From NCBI RefSeq assembly GCF_004353915.1, contig NZ_SMRP01000031.1, positions 1 through 64,000 of the forward strand: a stretch of DNA of 64,000 bases. Direction: 5' to 3'. The DNA is from Paraburkholderia silviterrae (GTDB lineage Bacteria; Pseudomonadota; Gammaproteobacteria; Burkholderiales; Burkholderiaceae). Positions 15,321 to 25,553 of the stretch are shown here, one piece after another. The notes beneath the pieces are model-generated. The model was not told the DNA's origin. It worked only from the letters and a program-made list of their open reading frames with translations, and ran no database searches. Positions within the stretch are counted from its first letter, which is position 1, and each line of letters starts with the position of its first letter. The position numbers and the translations under genes are program-made.

Positions 15321-17011
15321 TCATTTACGCGACTTCGCGAGCGTGACGTCTCGAAGAGCTCGTAGTTCGACGTGGGCGTCTGGTCGGCGCCCGGCGCGTG
15401 ATAGTAGTTCATCGTGATGGTGGTCTTGCCGCCGTGCTCGCCCGGGTCCACGTCGAACACGGCGATCCCATAACCGGTACCCGTATCGCGCTGCGCAGAC
15501 CAGATCGCGTCTTCGAGCGCATCGGCGCCCGCGCGCACCCAGCTTCCCGGCGCCGTGCCCGGCACGGGCCGGTTGGGCTTCGTGAACACCTTCGCCTGCG
15601 GATTGCCGTTGCCGACGTCCACGCCGTAGACGTCGAGCGGCGCGCTCGTGCCGCCACCGCCCAGGATCAGGTGGATCGTGCCGTGGCTCGTGTCGAACGT
15701 ATTGGTGCCTGCTTGTGCGCTTGCTGCGGGCTTCGGCTGCAGCGTGTCGACGGGCGTGCCCGTCGTCGCGTCCACACCCGCATGATGATTGCAGCCGCGC
15801 ACCGGATAGCTGCGCTCGTAGTCGTGGTCGTGGCCGCACACCACGAGGTCCACGCCGTAGCGGTCGAAGAGCGGCAGCCAGGCCTCGCGGATGCCCTTGT
15901 CCGAGCCATTGCCCGTCTTCGAGGAACTCAGCGCATCCTGATGCATCTGCACGACGATCCAGTCGATGTCGTCTTCGCCCGAGGCGTGGCGCAGCGTCTT
16001 TTCGAGCCAGCGCGTCTGCTCGCCGTTGCTGTAGCCGCGCACGTAGAACGACGTGCCCGCCGCGATGGGCGCGTTGCCCGTGCTGGCCGCGGGGACGAGC
16101 GGCGTGGGGCCCGCCACGAACGCGGCGGCGTCCTGGTACACGACATCGTCGGCGTCGAGCGAGACGAACAACACGTTGCTCACGCGGAAGCTGTACCAGC
16201 GGCCCGCAAAGCGCGTGCCGTTCTCGGGCAGCGTATAGCGCGTGAGATACGACTCGAGCCCTTGCGGGCCGTTGTAGAACTCGATTTCGTGGTTGCCGGG
16301 GCAGGGCATCCACGGGCGGTTCGACGACGAGCTCTGGTTGTTGTTCGCGAAGTCGCGCCACACGTCGGTCTGATGCGCGGGGTTCAGGTTCGCGTAGCAG
16401 AGGTCGCCGTTGAGCAAATGGAAGAGCGGCTGGAAGCGCTCGACGGCCTCCACGGCGAAGCGGCTTTGTGGCGACGAGAGCACCCACCCGGTGTTGGGTG
16501 TGGCGAGGTCGCCGTAGCTCGTGAAGCGAAACGGCTTGCGTCCGTGCGGCGCGGTGGTGAAGCTCGCGCTGAATGGGCTGCCCGCGTGGCTGTCGTTGTC
16601 GGCGGTGACTTCGTAGCGATAGGTCGAGTCGGCGTGCAGGCCGGAGAGGCGTGCGTGATACGTGAACACGACGACGCCCGTGAGGCCGTCCGTGTAGGTG
16701 CGCTGAACCGCGTTCACGACTTCGCGGTGGCCACGGTCTGCGCTGTAGGTTACGCGCGGATGCGTGGCGGCCGCGAGCGATGCCCACGAGACCACGACTT
16801 CGCTTCTCGGGTCTGCGCCCCAGGTGAGGTGGATCTGCTCGGGCGTGCCATCGGGCGTGGCCGTGCCGGCTTTCGCGACGCCCGTGAGCGCAGCCGCCGC
16901 GCCTGCCGCGCCGGCGAAGCTGGAGGCGCCGGCGAGCTTGAGGAAGCCGCGGCGCGAGACGCCTGCGGCGGTGTCTGGGGTGGATGCGTCGGGAGTGTTC
17001 TTCTTCGTCAT
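15321..17011 (-). pseudogene. Tat-exported metallophosphatase (purple acid phosphatase-like), frameshifted at the C-terminus
   Basis: Twin-arginine signal (SRRGFLKLAGAS), a fibronectin-like N-terminal domain (EQIHLTWGADPRSEVVVSW) and a calcineurin-like catalytic core with YGDLA, NGDLCY, PGNHE, QMHQD and CGHDHDYERSYP, giving all metal ligands of the family. After SNYELFET the frame shifts: one missing base at about 15346-15350 would restore ELFETVTLAKSRK and the stop at 15323-15321. As sequenced, the frame runs on antisense through the neighbouring gene. The catalytic core is unaffected, so activity may persist. A sequencing error is possible. Confidence 0.75.
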
Positions 17012-17156
17012 GTCGAATCGCCTCGTGACTGCGCAGCGCACGCGTGCACGGCTCGCCGCAAGTTTTGCAGGGTGGGTGTAGGCGAAACGATGGCTTCCTT
17101 GCATGACCCTGCGATGACACGGAGGCCGCAAGCCTGGCCTCCGAAAATACGCGCGA

Positions 17157-17204
17157 TAAAAAAACGGCGCCCGACGCACGCACGTTGAGTGTGTCGGGCG
17201 CCGT
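17157..17204 (-). terminator. Terminator of the RND efflux operon
   Basis: ACGGCGCCCGAC (17164-17175) pairs perfectly with GTCGGGCGCCGT (17193-17204) and is followed by seven Ts on the minus strand, about 40 bp past the stop of the outer-membrane factor. Confidence 0.85.
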
Positions 17205-17246
17205 GCCGGACGAGTCAGGCGCGCCAACGTGGCGCTGAAAGTCACC

Positions 17247-18848
17247 CTATGACGTAGCCGCTGCCGTCGCTTTTGAGGTTGCCGCAGCCGCATCCGTGTC
17301 CGCCTTCGACGCTGCGGTCGCTGCGGTCGCTGCGGTCGCTGGCGTCGCTGCCGAGCTTCCTGTGGCCTTTGTAGCCGATGCCGTGTCGTCGCCAAGCTGT
17401 TGCGTGCTCCAGCCGCCCCCAATCGCCTGAATGAGGCCCACGGTGGCATCCAGACGCCGCGTGTCCAGTTCGAGCGACGATATCTGCGTGGAGAGCTCGG
17501 TGGTCTGCGCCGTCACCACGTCGAGATAGCTGACCACGCCGTCGCGATACTGCGACATCGAGAGCGTGAGCGTGCGCTGCGCCGCCGTGAGCGCCTCGTC
17601 CTCGCGCTGCGCCTCGTCGCCCAGGTGATGCAGGAGCGCGAGGTTGTCCTCCACTTGCTGGAACGCGTTGAGCACGGTGGCCTTGTAGTCGGCGCCATTC
17701 TCGGCGAGCTTCGCGCGCGCGCCGCGCACGATCGCCTCGCGGCGGCCCCCGTCGAAGATCGTCATCATCAGTTCGGGACCGATCGACCACATCTCGTTGG
17801 GCGCGGCGATCCACGGCGAGAACGTGTCGCTCTGGAAGCCGCCATCGAGACCCAGCGAGAGATCCGGGAAGAACGCCGCCTTCGCCACGCCGATTTCCGC
17901 GTTGGCGGCGGCCACGCGGCGCTCGGCGGCGGCGATGTCGGGACGCCGCTGCAGCAGCGTGGAGGGCAGCCCCGCCGGCAGGTTCGGCAGATGCGGGCGG
18001 ATCGTGTCGGGCGCGACGTTGAACTGCGAGGCGGGCACGCCGATGAGCGTGGCGATTGCGTGCTCGTAGAGCGCGCGGCGCGCGCTCACGTCGTCGTAAG
18101 AGGCCTGTGCGGCGGCGAGCTGGTTCTGTGCGCGCGAGACGTCGAGCGACGAAGCGATGCCGCCGCGATGGCGGCTCTCGGTCAGGTCGAGCGCGCGCTT
18201 GTAGGTGGAGATCGTATCGGTCAACAGTTTGGATTGCTGATCGAGTCCGAGCAGATTGAACCAGGTGGTCGCGAGCTTCGCCTGCAGGCTCAGTTGCAGC
18301 GAGGCGAGGTCGGCTTCGCTCGCTACGCTCGACGCCTCGTTCGCCTTCACTTCGTTGCGGACCTTGCCCCACAGGTCGAGGTCGTAGCCGATCCCCACAT
18401 CGAGCGTGTTCGAGTCGTACACGTTGGGCTGACCCGCGCCGCGCAACGGACGCAGCGCCGATTGCCGCTCGCGCTCGACCTGGGCGTCGAGGCCCACGGT
18501 GGGCAACAGCGCGGAGCGGGCCCGCGCGGTGAGCGCATCGGCTTCGTCGTGACGCGCGAGCGCGGCGGCGACGTTTGGATTGGCTTTGGCCACCTGCGGC
18601 TCGAGCTGGTCGAGCACCGGATCCTTGAACGCTTTCCACCAGCCGTCGCGCGGCAACTGGTCGGCCGGACGCGCGAGCTGCCAGTCGCCGGCCTCCTTGA
18701 AGTGCGTGGGGATGGCCGCGGCCGGCACGTGATACGTGGGCGTGAACGAGCAGGCGTTGAGCAGCATGGCGGTGGCGATCGCCGTGAGGCTTACGCGCAT
18801 ACGCCACCGCCCGCCCACGCGTGAACGCTGGTTAAGCCGCTTAACCAT
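17247..18848 (-). CDS. RND efflux outer-membrane lipoprotein (NodT family)
   Basis: 533 residues. A lipoprotein signal ends at the LLNAC lipobox. Two outer-membrane-factor repeats follow (WWKAFKDPVLDQL, YDLDLWGKVRNEV, RRPDIAAAERRVAAANAEIGVAKAAFFPDLSL, YRDGVVSYLDVVTAQT), typical of TolC-like channels. The C-terminal 50 residues are Ala/Thr/Ser low-complexity, partly encoded by GCTGCGGTC tandem repeats near 17311-17340. The start at 18848 has GGAG and overlaps the preceding gene by 8 nt; 18800 is an alternative closer to the signal peptide. Confidence 0.88.
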   Translation of the reverse strand: MVKRLNQRSRVGGRWRMRVSLTAIATAMLLNACSFTPTYHVPAAAIPTHFKEAGDWQLARPADQLPRDGWWKAFKDPVLDQLEPQVAKANPNVAAALARHDEADALTARARSALLPTVGLDAQVERERQSALRPLRGAGQPNVYDSNTLDVGIGYDLDLWGKVRNEVKANEASSVASEADLASLQLSLQAKLATTWFNLLGLDQQSKLLTDTISTYKRALDLTESRHRGGIASSLDVSRAQNQLAAAQASYDDVSARRALYEHAIATLIGVPASQFNVAPDTIRPHLPNLPAGLPSTLLQRRPDIAAAERRVAAANAEIGVAKAAFFPDLSLGLDGGFQSDTFSPWIAAPNEMWSIGPELMMTIFDGGRREAIVRGARAKLAENGADYKATVLNAFQQVEDNLALLHHLGDEAQREDEALTAAQRTLTLSMSQYRDGVVSYLDVVTAQTTELSTQISSLELDTRRLDATVGLIQAIGGGWSTQQLGDDTASATKATGSSAATPATAATAATAASKADTDAAAATSKATAAATS

Positions 18849-20136
18849 GCGCATGCTCCGCGTTTTGCGCGGGACTGGCCGAGGCCGTCTTCGTCGCCGC
18901 GTGTGTGGGCGCGCCGGTGGCGGCGCTTGCGGACGTGCTGGCGGACGCATTGGCCACCGCTGCGCGAGGCGAGTTCGTCGCGGCGGTGGCCGCGAGCCGG
19001 ATCACATCGCCGTTCGTGAGCGAGTCGGGCGGATTGTCGATCACGGGCTCGCCCACTTTCAGGCCTTCGGTGATTTCCACGCGCGTGCCGAGATCGGTGC
19101 CGATCGTCACGTCGTGTAACTGCACGCGATGGTCGGGACCGGCCACCGCGACCTGCATGCCGTGCGAGCGGAAGATCAGCGCGCTCGCGGGCACGAAGAG
19201 CGCGTGTGCGTCGCCGGGCATGTCGAGATGCACCTCCGTGTATTCGCCCGGGAACAGCAGCCCCGCCTTGTTGTCGACGGCAAGCTGCACGAGCATCGTG
19301 CCAGAGGCCTGCGAAATCGACTGGTCGGTGTCCACGAGCTTCGCGTCGAAGGTCATGCCGGGCCGCTCGGGCACCGTGAGCGTGGCGTGCATGCCGGGCT
19401 TGATCGAGGCGGCGTCGCTTTGCGGCACGCTCACGTAGACGCGCAACTGGCTCGCGTCGGAAACCGTGAAGAGCTCGGGGCCGCTGCCGCTGCCTGCATC
19501 GATGAGCGCGCCCACGTCGGTCTTGCGCGCCGTGACCACGCCGTCGAACGGCGCAGTGAGGCGCTTGAACGATTCGAGCGCTTCGAGGCGGCGCACGTTC
19601 GCCTCGTTGGCCTCCATGGTCGCCTGCTTGGCGATCAGGTCGGAGGTCTTTTCGTCGGCATCCTGCTGCGAGACCGAGTCCTGCTTGAGCATCTCGGTCC
19701 AGCGCTTCGCGGTGGTGGCCGCGAGCTTCTCGTTGGCAATCGAGTTCTGCAGATCGGCGCGCGCCTGCTGCAATTGCTGGTCGAGATCGGGCGTGTCGAT
19801 CACGGCGAGTAGCTGGCCCGCTTTCACGTGCGTGCCGATATCGGCATACCACGCATGCAGATAGCCGGAGACGCGCGCGTAGATCGGTGCATTGATATAG
19901 GCGGCGAGGTGCCCCGGCAGCACGAGCGGCTGCGAGGCCGGCGTGGGCTCGGGCATGACCGTGGCGACGGTGGGCACGGCCTGGGCGTCGGTCCAGGACG
20001 TGAGCTCCTGGTGCGCGTGCACGCGGCTGAAGAGACCGCCGGAGACGATGCCGGTGGCGACCAGCAGCGCCACGGCGGCGACGGCCTTCAGGTGGCGAAG
20101 CGCTTGCGGCGGGGCGATGTCGACTTCAGTAGACAT
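18841..20136 (-). CDS. RND efflux periplasmic adaptor (HlyD/MFP family)
   Basis: 431 residues. An N-terminal membrane anchor (about 17-38) is followed by lipoyl halves (YARVSGYLHAWYADIGTHVKAGQLLAVID and LTAPFDGVVTARKTDVGALIDAG), a coiled-coil hairpin between them, and beta-barrel plus membrane-proximal domains ending near residue 370. The tail is Ala/Thr/Ser-rich and ends HAHG. The ATG at 20136 follows GAGGAAG and overlaps the pump gene by 11 nt. It links the inner-membrane pump to the outer-membrane channel. Confidence 0.9.
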   Translation of the reverse strand: MSTEVDIAPPQALRHLKAVAAVALLVATGIVSGGLFSRVHAHQELTSWTDAQAVPTVATVMPEPTPASQPLVLPGHLAAYINAPIYARVSGYLHAWYADIGTHVKAGQLLAVIDTPDLDQQLQQARADLQNSIANEKLAATTAKRWTEMLKQDSVSQQDADEKTSDLIAKQATMEANEANVRRLEALESFKRLTAPFDGVVTARKTDVGALIDAGSGSGPELFTVSDASQLRVYVSVPQSDAASIKPGMHATLTVPERPGMTFDAKLVDTDQSISQASGTMLVQLAVDNKAGLLFPGEYTEVHLDMPGDAHALFVPASALIFRSHGMQVAVAGPDHRVQLHDVTIGTDLGTRVEITEGLKVGEPVIDNPPDSLTNGDVIRLAATAATNSPRAAVANASASTSASAATGAPTHAATKTASASPAQNAEHAHG

Positions 20137-23100
20137 GGGATTCTTCCTCAAGGGCAAGTTGATCCGGATGATGGGAATCGCTGGGCGTGGCATGGCCGTC
20201 GGCGTCGTCTTGACCGCCACGGCCATCGCGGCGATGCACGAGGCTGAACACCACGGGCACGAACAGGAGCGTGGCGCAGGTCGCGCAGATCAGGCCGCCG
20301 ATCACGGCGCGGCCAAGCGGGGCGTTCTGCTCGCCGCCGTCGCCGAGACCGAGCGCCATCGGCGCCATGCCGATGATCATGGCGAGCGCGGTCATGAGCA
20401 CCGGGCGAAAGCGCGTGAAGCCCGCTTCGAGCGCGGCGCGCATGGCGTCGCCCGTGGCGGCGAGGCGCTCTCTCGCGAACGACACCACCAGAATGGCGTT
20501 CGCGGTGGCCACGCCCATGCAGAGAATCGCGCCGGTGAGCGCTGGCACCGAGAGCGGCGTGTGCGTGGTGAACAGCATCCACACGATGCCCGCGAGCGCG
20601 GCGGGCAGCGCGCAGACGATCACGAACGCATCGGCCCACGAATGGAAGTTCACGACGATCAGCAGATAGATGAGTAGCACCGCACCCGCGAGACCGAGCA
20701 GCAGGCCCGTGAACGCGGTATTCATGGTCTGCACCTGGCCGCGCATCGTGACCGTGGAGCCCTTGGGCACGTCCTTCGCGGTGGCGTGGATGGCTTTCTG
20801 GATCTGTGAGGAGACCGAACCGAGGTCGGCGCCTTGCGTGGTTGCGTAGATGTCGAACAGCGGCTCGATGTTGTAGTGCGAGATCACGGCGTCGCTCACG
20901 CCGCGCGTGATGGTGGCGATGCCGCCGAGAATCTGCGAGGCGCCGCTCTTGTCCGTGACCGGCAGATTCTCCAGGTCGGAGAGCGTGGACATGCGGTACT
21001 GCGGTGTCTCGGCGACGATCGGATACGACACGCCGTTCTTCGGATTGAGCCAGAACGTGGGCGACACCTGGCTCGTGCCCGAGAGCGTGGCCACGACGGA
21101 GTTCGTGACGTCCTGCTCGGTGATACCGAGCTCGTCGGCGCGCGAGCGGTCCACGGCCACGGAAAACTGCGGATATGTCGAGGCCTGCTGGATACGCGCG
21201 TCGGCAACGCCCGGGATCTTGCTCACGCGGTGCAGCAACTCGTTGGCGTACTGCTTGTTCGCGCGCATGTTCGGGCCGCTCACCTGGACGTCGATGGGCG
21301 CGGGCGCGCCGAAGTTCAGGATCTGGCTCACGATGTCCGCGGGCAGGAACGAGAACGTCGTGCCAGGGAACAGACGCGGCAACTGCGTGCGCAGTGCCTT
21401 CACGTATTGCGCCGTGGGCGCGTGGTCCTTGGCGAGCGAAATCATGATGTCGCCGTCTTGCGGCCCGATCGTGCCGCTGTTGTTGTACGTGAGGTTGATG
21501 CCGCTATTGGGCAGGCCGATGTTGTCGATGATGCTCGTGAGCTGATCGGCGGGAATCGCCTCGCGCACGGTGTCTTCGATATGGTCGAACAGATCGGCGG
21601 TATCCTCCACGCGCGTGCCGATGGGCGCGCGCACATGAATCTCGATCTCGCCCGAATCGATATTCGGGAAGAAGTTGCGGCCGAGGAAGGGCACGAGCGC
21701 GAACGATGCCATCACGATCACGAGGAAGCCCACAATGAAGCGTTTGCGATGCGTGAGCGCGAGGCCGAGGACGGCGCGATAGCCGGCCCGCACGCGCTCG
21801 AAGCGCGCCTCAAAGCCGCGCTGAAAGCGCACGAGCGGATTGCGCGAACGCACGATGCGATCGTGCGCGCCGTGCGGCGCCATCAGTGCGGCCAGCTCGC
21901 CCGACGCATGCCCTTGCGAGGCGTGCGGCTTGAGCAGGTAGCCCGCCATCATCGGCACGAAGGTGCGCGAGAGAACGAACGAGGCGATCATCGCGAAGAT
22001 CACGGCCTCGGCCATCGGCACGAACAGGAAGCGCGCGATGCCGTCGAGCAGCAGCATCGGCACGAACACGATGCAGATACAGAGCAGCGAGACCAGCGCG
22101 GGCATGACGATCTGCGCGGCGCCGTCGAGAATCGCGCTTCTTACGTCCTTGCCCTGTTCGAGGTGCCAGTTGATGTTCTCGATGGTGACGGTCGCATCGT
22201 CGACGAGAATGCCCACCGCGAGCGCTAGTCCGCCCAGCGTCATCACATTCAGGGTCTCTCCGCACGCGGCAAGTCCCGCAATGGCGGCGAGCACGGCGAG
22301 CGGAATCGAAGCCGCGATGATGAGCGTCGAGCGCCAGCTGCCGAGAAACAGCAGGATCATGGCCGAGGTGAGCGCGGCGGCGATGATGCCTTCGCGCGCG
22401 ACGCCGCTCACGGCCGCTTTCACGAACACCGATTGATCGGAGAGCGGCACGAGCTTCAGGCTCGGCGGCAGCGACTGTTCGATGAGCGGCAGCTTCGCCT
22501 TCACGCCCGAGACGATGTCGAGCGTGGAGGCCGAGCCGTTCTTGAGGATCGACATCAGCACGGCGCGATGGCCGTCCACGCGCACGATGTTCGTTTGCGG
22601 CGGATTGCCGTCGCGCACGTGGGCGACGTCGCGCATGTAGATCACCGCGCCGTTCACGGTCTTGATCGGCAAGTCGTTGATCGCCTCGATCGTGAGCGGG
22701 CTGTTGTTCAGCGTGATGTTGTACTCGAAGCGGCCGATTTTCTGCGTGCCCGCCGGAATGATCTGGTTCTGCTGCGCGAGCGCGTCCGCGACGTCTTGCG
22801 GCGAGAGCTTCTTCGCCTGCAGCGCCTGCGGGTCGAGGTCGATCTGCACCTCGCGCACCTTGCCGCCATATGGCGTGGGGATGGCCACGCCCGGCACCGA
22901 AAGCAGTTGCGGACGGATGAAGTTGGCTGCGTAGTCGTCAAGCTGCTGCTCGTTGAGCTTGTTGCTCGTGAACGCAAGCTGCAGCACCGGCACCGTGGAC
23001 GCGTTGTAGTTGAGGATCTGCGGCGGCGTGGTGCCGGGCGGCATCTGCTTGAGCACGGTCTGCGAGACCGAGGTCACCTGCGCCGTGGCCGTGCGGATAT

Positions 23101-23404
23101 CCACGTCCGGCTGGAAGAAGATCTTCACGATGCCGTAGCCGCGGAACGATTGTGACTCGATGTGGGCAACGTCGTTGACGGTCGTGCCGAGCGTGCGCTC
23201 GTAATAGGTGACGATACGGCCCGACATGTCGTCGGGCGAAAGATTCGCGTAGTTCCAGACGACGCTGATAACGGGAATGCGGATATCCGGAAAGATATCG
23301 GTGGGCGTGCGCAACGCAGCGAGCGGGCCCGCGATCAGGATCAGGAGGGCCAGCACGATGAACGTGTACGGACGGTTCAAGGCCAGCCGGACGATTTTCA
23401 ACAT
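20126..23404 (-). CDS. RND multidrug-type efflux pump (inner membrane)
   Basis: 1092 residues, the full length of an AcrB/MdtB-type proton antiporter. N-terminal TM1 (RPYTFIVLALLILIAG) leads into a porter domain with the family motif FPDIRIPVISVVWNY. TM4 carries the proton-relay Asp pair in GILVDDATVTIEN. The second half repeats the fold (FLGRNFFPNIDSGEIEIHVRAP, then the C-terminal TM bundle). Gene order pump-adaptor-channel on the minus strand suggests one transcript. The response regulator at 23651 lies directly upstream in the same direction. The substrate cannot be told from sequence. Confidence 0.9.
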   Translation of the reverse strand: MLKIVRLALNRPYTFIVLALLILIAGPLAALRTPTDIFPDIRIPVISVVWNYANLSPDDMSGRIVTYYERTLGTTVNDVAHIESQSFRGYGIVKIFFQPDVDIRTATAQVTSVSQTVLKQMPPGTTPPQILNYNASTVPVLQLAFTSNKLNEQQLDDYAANFIRPQLLSVPGVAIPTPYGGKVREVQIDLDPQALQAKKLSPQDVADALAQQNQIIPAGTQKIGRFEYNITLNNSPLTIEAINDLPIKTVNGAVIYMRDVAHVRDGNPPQTNIVRVDGHRAVLMSILKNGSASTLDIVSGVKAKLPLIEQSLPPSLKLVPLSDQSVFVKAAVSGVAREGIIAAALTSAMILLFLGSWRSTLIIAASIPLAVLAAIAGLAACGETLNVMTLGGLALAVGILVDDATVTIENINWHLEQGKDVRSAILDGAAQIVMPALVSLLCICIVFVPMLLLDGIARFLFVPMAEAVIFAMIASFVLSRTFVPMMAGYLLKPHASQGHASGELAALMAPHGAHDRIVRSRNPLVRFQRGFEARFERVRAGYRAVLGLALTHRKRFIVGFLVIVMASFALVPFLGRNFFPNIDSGEIEIHVRAPIGTRVEDTADLFDHIEDTVREAIPADQLTSIIDNIGLPNSGINLTYNNSGTIGPQDGDIMISLAKDHAPTAQYVKALRTQLPRLFPGTTFSFLPADIVSQILNFGAPAPIDVQVSGPNMRANKQYANELLHRVSKIPGVADARIQQASTYPQFSVAVDRSRADELGITEQDVTNSVVATLSGTSQVSPTFWLNPKNGVSYPIVAETPQYRMSTLSDLENLPVTDKSGASQILGGIATITRGVSDAVISHYNIEPLFDIYATTQGADLGSVSSQIQKAIHATAKDVPKGSTVTMRGQVQTMNTAFTGLLLGLAGAVLLIYLLIVVNFHSWADAFVIVCALPAALAGIVWMLFTTHTPLSVPALTGAILCMGVATANAILVVSFARERLAATGDAMRAALEAGFTRFRPVLMTALAMIIGMAPMALGLGDGGEQNAPLGRAVIGGLICATCATLLFVPVVFSLVHRRDGRGGQDDADGHATPSDSHHPDQLALEEESHVY

Positions 23405-23650
23405 CAGAAGGGGCTCCGTTCAGAACATCGGCGCCGGTTCCCGCGGCGTACTGGTGCGCCGGCGTGGCGCGAAAAAGCCTGAAAAGTACGGGAGAACATT
23501 CGGGAAGCCGACGCCGGTATTGTGGCCGGCGCGGTGTAACGTCCAGCAACCAGGCAAATGAAACAAGTTTTAGTCTGAGGCGGAATTTTTTAACAAAAAG
23601 GACTACGAAGTTACAAAGAGGCAACTTTGTCTGCAAACGCCGCGAATGCG

Positions 23651-24325
23651 TCAGCCGAGCAGGTAGCCTGAACCACGTATCGTGCGGATCAGCGAGGGTT
23701 GGCCCGGTGTATCGACGCGGTTGCGCAGGCGTCCAACGTGCACGTCCACGAGATTGGTGCCGGGGTCGAATCGGCCGCCCCAGACACCTTCGAAGATCAT
23801 CGTGCGGGTGAGCACCTGGCCCGCGTGGCGCATCATGAATTCGAGCACGCGCAACTCGGTGGGCCGCAGCCGCAGGACCGTGTCGCGGCAGGTGAGTTTG
23901 CGCTTGACGAGGTCGAGTTCGAGCGGCCCCACGCGCAGGACGGTTTCCGCAGCCATGGGACGCGTGCGGCGCCGCACGAGCGCCTCGACGCGTGCCGACA
24001 TCTCGTCGATGGAAAAGGGCCGCGTGAGATAGTCGTCGCAGCCCGCGCGCAGGCCCTGGATGCGTTCTTCCACGCCCGTGGTCGAGCTCATGACGATCAC
24101 CGGCGTTTCGATGCCCACGCCGCGCATGGTGGTGACGATGGTGAGGCCGTCGAGATCGGGCAGGCGCCGCTCGAGCGCGACGACGTCGTAGTCGCCGGCC
24201 ATCACCATGGCGATGCCTTCGCGGCCGGAGCGGGCAACGTCCACGGTAAAGCCGGTCGAGGCGAGCGTGGGGACGACGCTTTGCTCCGTGGCGGCGTCGT
24301 CTTCGATGGTCAGTATTCTGGGCAT
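23651..24325 (-). CDS. OmpR-family response regulator with Asp-to-Glu phosphosite
   Basis: 224 residues. The acidic pair (D9, D10) is kept, but the phospho-acceptor position is Glu 52 (VVALERRLPDLDG) and the conserved Lys is Arg 102 (LTRPF). The winged helix ends with TIRGSGYLLG. In other regulators Asp-to-Glu often mimics the phosphorylated state, so it may be constitutively active. It is a close relative of the canonical regulator at 10026 (shared MRHAG, FDPGTNL, VDVH). No kinase gene is adjacent; it lies 246 bp before the RND pump gene, which it may control. Confidence 0.88.
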   Translation of the reverse strand: MPRILTIEDDAATEQSVVPTLASTGFTVDVARSGREGIAMVMAGDYDVVALERRLPDLDGLTIVTTMRGVGIETPVIVMSSTTGVEERIQGLRAGCDDYLTRPFSIDEMSARVEALVRRRTRPMAAETVLRVGPLELDLVKRKLTCRDTVLRLRPTELRVLEFMMRHAGQVLTRTMIFEGVWGGRFDPGTNLVDVHVGRLRNRVDTPGQPSLIRTIRGSGYLLG

Positions 24326-24399
24326 GGCCTTCCAGGTGTCTTGACGGTGAAACAGAGAGCTAGCGGGTCACGCGACATGCGGGTTCTGCGAAATGCGCG

Positions 24400-25347
24400 T
24401 CATGCGACCGCTCGCAGTGCGACCGGCGCACTGTGTGCGCCGTTGACTGCATGGGCGGAATGCGTGCGGAACTGTTCGACGGCGAAGTCGATGAAGCTGC
24501 GCACTTTCATCGTGAGGTAGTTGCGGCCCGAATACACGATCGAGACGTGCTGCATGCCGCCGTTCACGTCGAACGTGTTGAGCACGGGCAGCAAGGTGCC
24601 GCGCGCGATGTCGTCGGCCACGAGCGGCAGCGGCAGGAGCGCGACGCCCATGTCGGCGAGCGCCGCGGCGCGCACGGTGGCGTAGCCGCTCGCGGTGAGC
24701 GGGCCGTTGGCGCTCACGCGCTGCAGGCCTTCGGCGTTGGCGAATTCCCAGCTGCGCGGCGAGTCGGAGACGGCGAGCAAATCGTGCTGCGCGAGATCGG
24801 CGGGCGTGCGCGGCACGCCTTTGCGCGCGAGATAGCCGGGCGCGGCCACGACGATCTCCTTCACCGAGGTGAGCTTGCGGCTCACGAGCGAAGCGTTCAC
24901 CTGCTGGCGGTCGGTGGCGAAGGACACGTCGAAGCCGCCTTCGATCATGTCGATATGGCTGTCGTAGGCGGTCACGTCGAAGTCCACGCGCGGGTTCACG
25001 TGGCGATACGCGCCCAGCAGCGCGGTGAGTGCGCCGCTCGCGAAAACCGAAGGCGCTGCAATGCGCAGCACGCCGCTCGGGTCTCTCGTGGCGCGCACGA
25101 GTTCGGACTCCACTTCGTCGAGCTTCTCGATTACGGCGCGGCAGCCGTCCAGGTAGAGACGGCCCGCTTCGGTCAGCGAAAGGCTGCGCGTGGAGCGGTT
25201 CAGGAGGCGCATGTTCAGATGCGCTTCGAGCATGCCTACGCTGCGCGTGACGGCCGCGGCGGACATGCCGAGCTGCTTGCCCGCGAGGCTGAAGCTGCTC
25301 AGGTCAACGACGCGCGTGAAGACGCGCATGGCTTGTAGCTGGTTCAT
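24400..25347 (-). CDS. LysR-family transcriptional regulator (CrgA-like)
   Basis: 315 residues. N-terminal helix-turn-helix (MNQLQAMRVFTRVVDLSSFSLAGKQLGMS...TRSVGMLEAHLNMRLLNR) and a periplasmic-binding-like effector domain from about 90. The shape is that of the CrgA/AaeR subgroup with MNQLQAMRVF at the very start, which fixes the ATG at 25347. No divergent partner gene lies next to it: the upstream gene is on the same strand, so its target is unclear. Confidence 0.88.
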   Translation of the reverse strand: MNQLQAMRVFTRVVDLSSFSLAGKQLGMSAAAVTRSVGMLEAHLNMRLLNRSTRSLSLTEAGRLYLDGCRAVIEKLDEVESELVRATRDPSGVLRIAAPSVFASGALTALLGAYRHVNPRVDFDVTAYDSHIDMIEGGFDVSFATDRQQVNASLVSRKLTSVKEIVVAAPGYLARKGVPRTPADLAQHDLLAVSDSPRSWEFANAEGLQRVSANGPLTASGYATVRAAALADMGVALLPLPLVADDIARGTLLPVLNTFDVNGGMQHVSIVYSGRNYLTMKVRSFIDFAVEQFRTHSAHAVNGAHSAPVALRAVA

Positions 25348-25553
25348 GTGACGAGTCCGTGCCGGTGAAGGCAAAAGCTCAGGGCTGCGCGCAAGACGCC
25401 CTGAATGGAAGGGACGAGCGGGCGCGGCGCACGCTTCTCGCGTGACGCACTGGCCCGCTCCGCGCTTCTCGCGCGAGCCTGGATTCACGAGTCAGGCGCG
25501 GGTTGCACGCCCAGCGCCGGGTGCCGACGCTTCAAGTGGTCGGGTTCGGTGGC

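Noticed and set aside
15398..17188. A 596-codon plus-strand frame
   Set aside because: It is antisense to the phosphatase, which has clear catalytic motifs. No domain was seen in the plus frame.
14318..17449. A single 1043-codon open frame on the minus strand
   Set aside because: It joins upstream noise, the phosphatase and, after the frameshift, antisense codons of the binding-protein gene. Only the MTKKN to ELFE part is protein-like.
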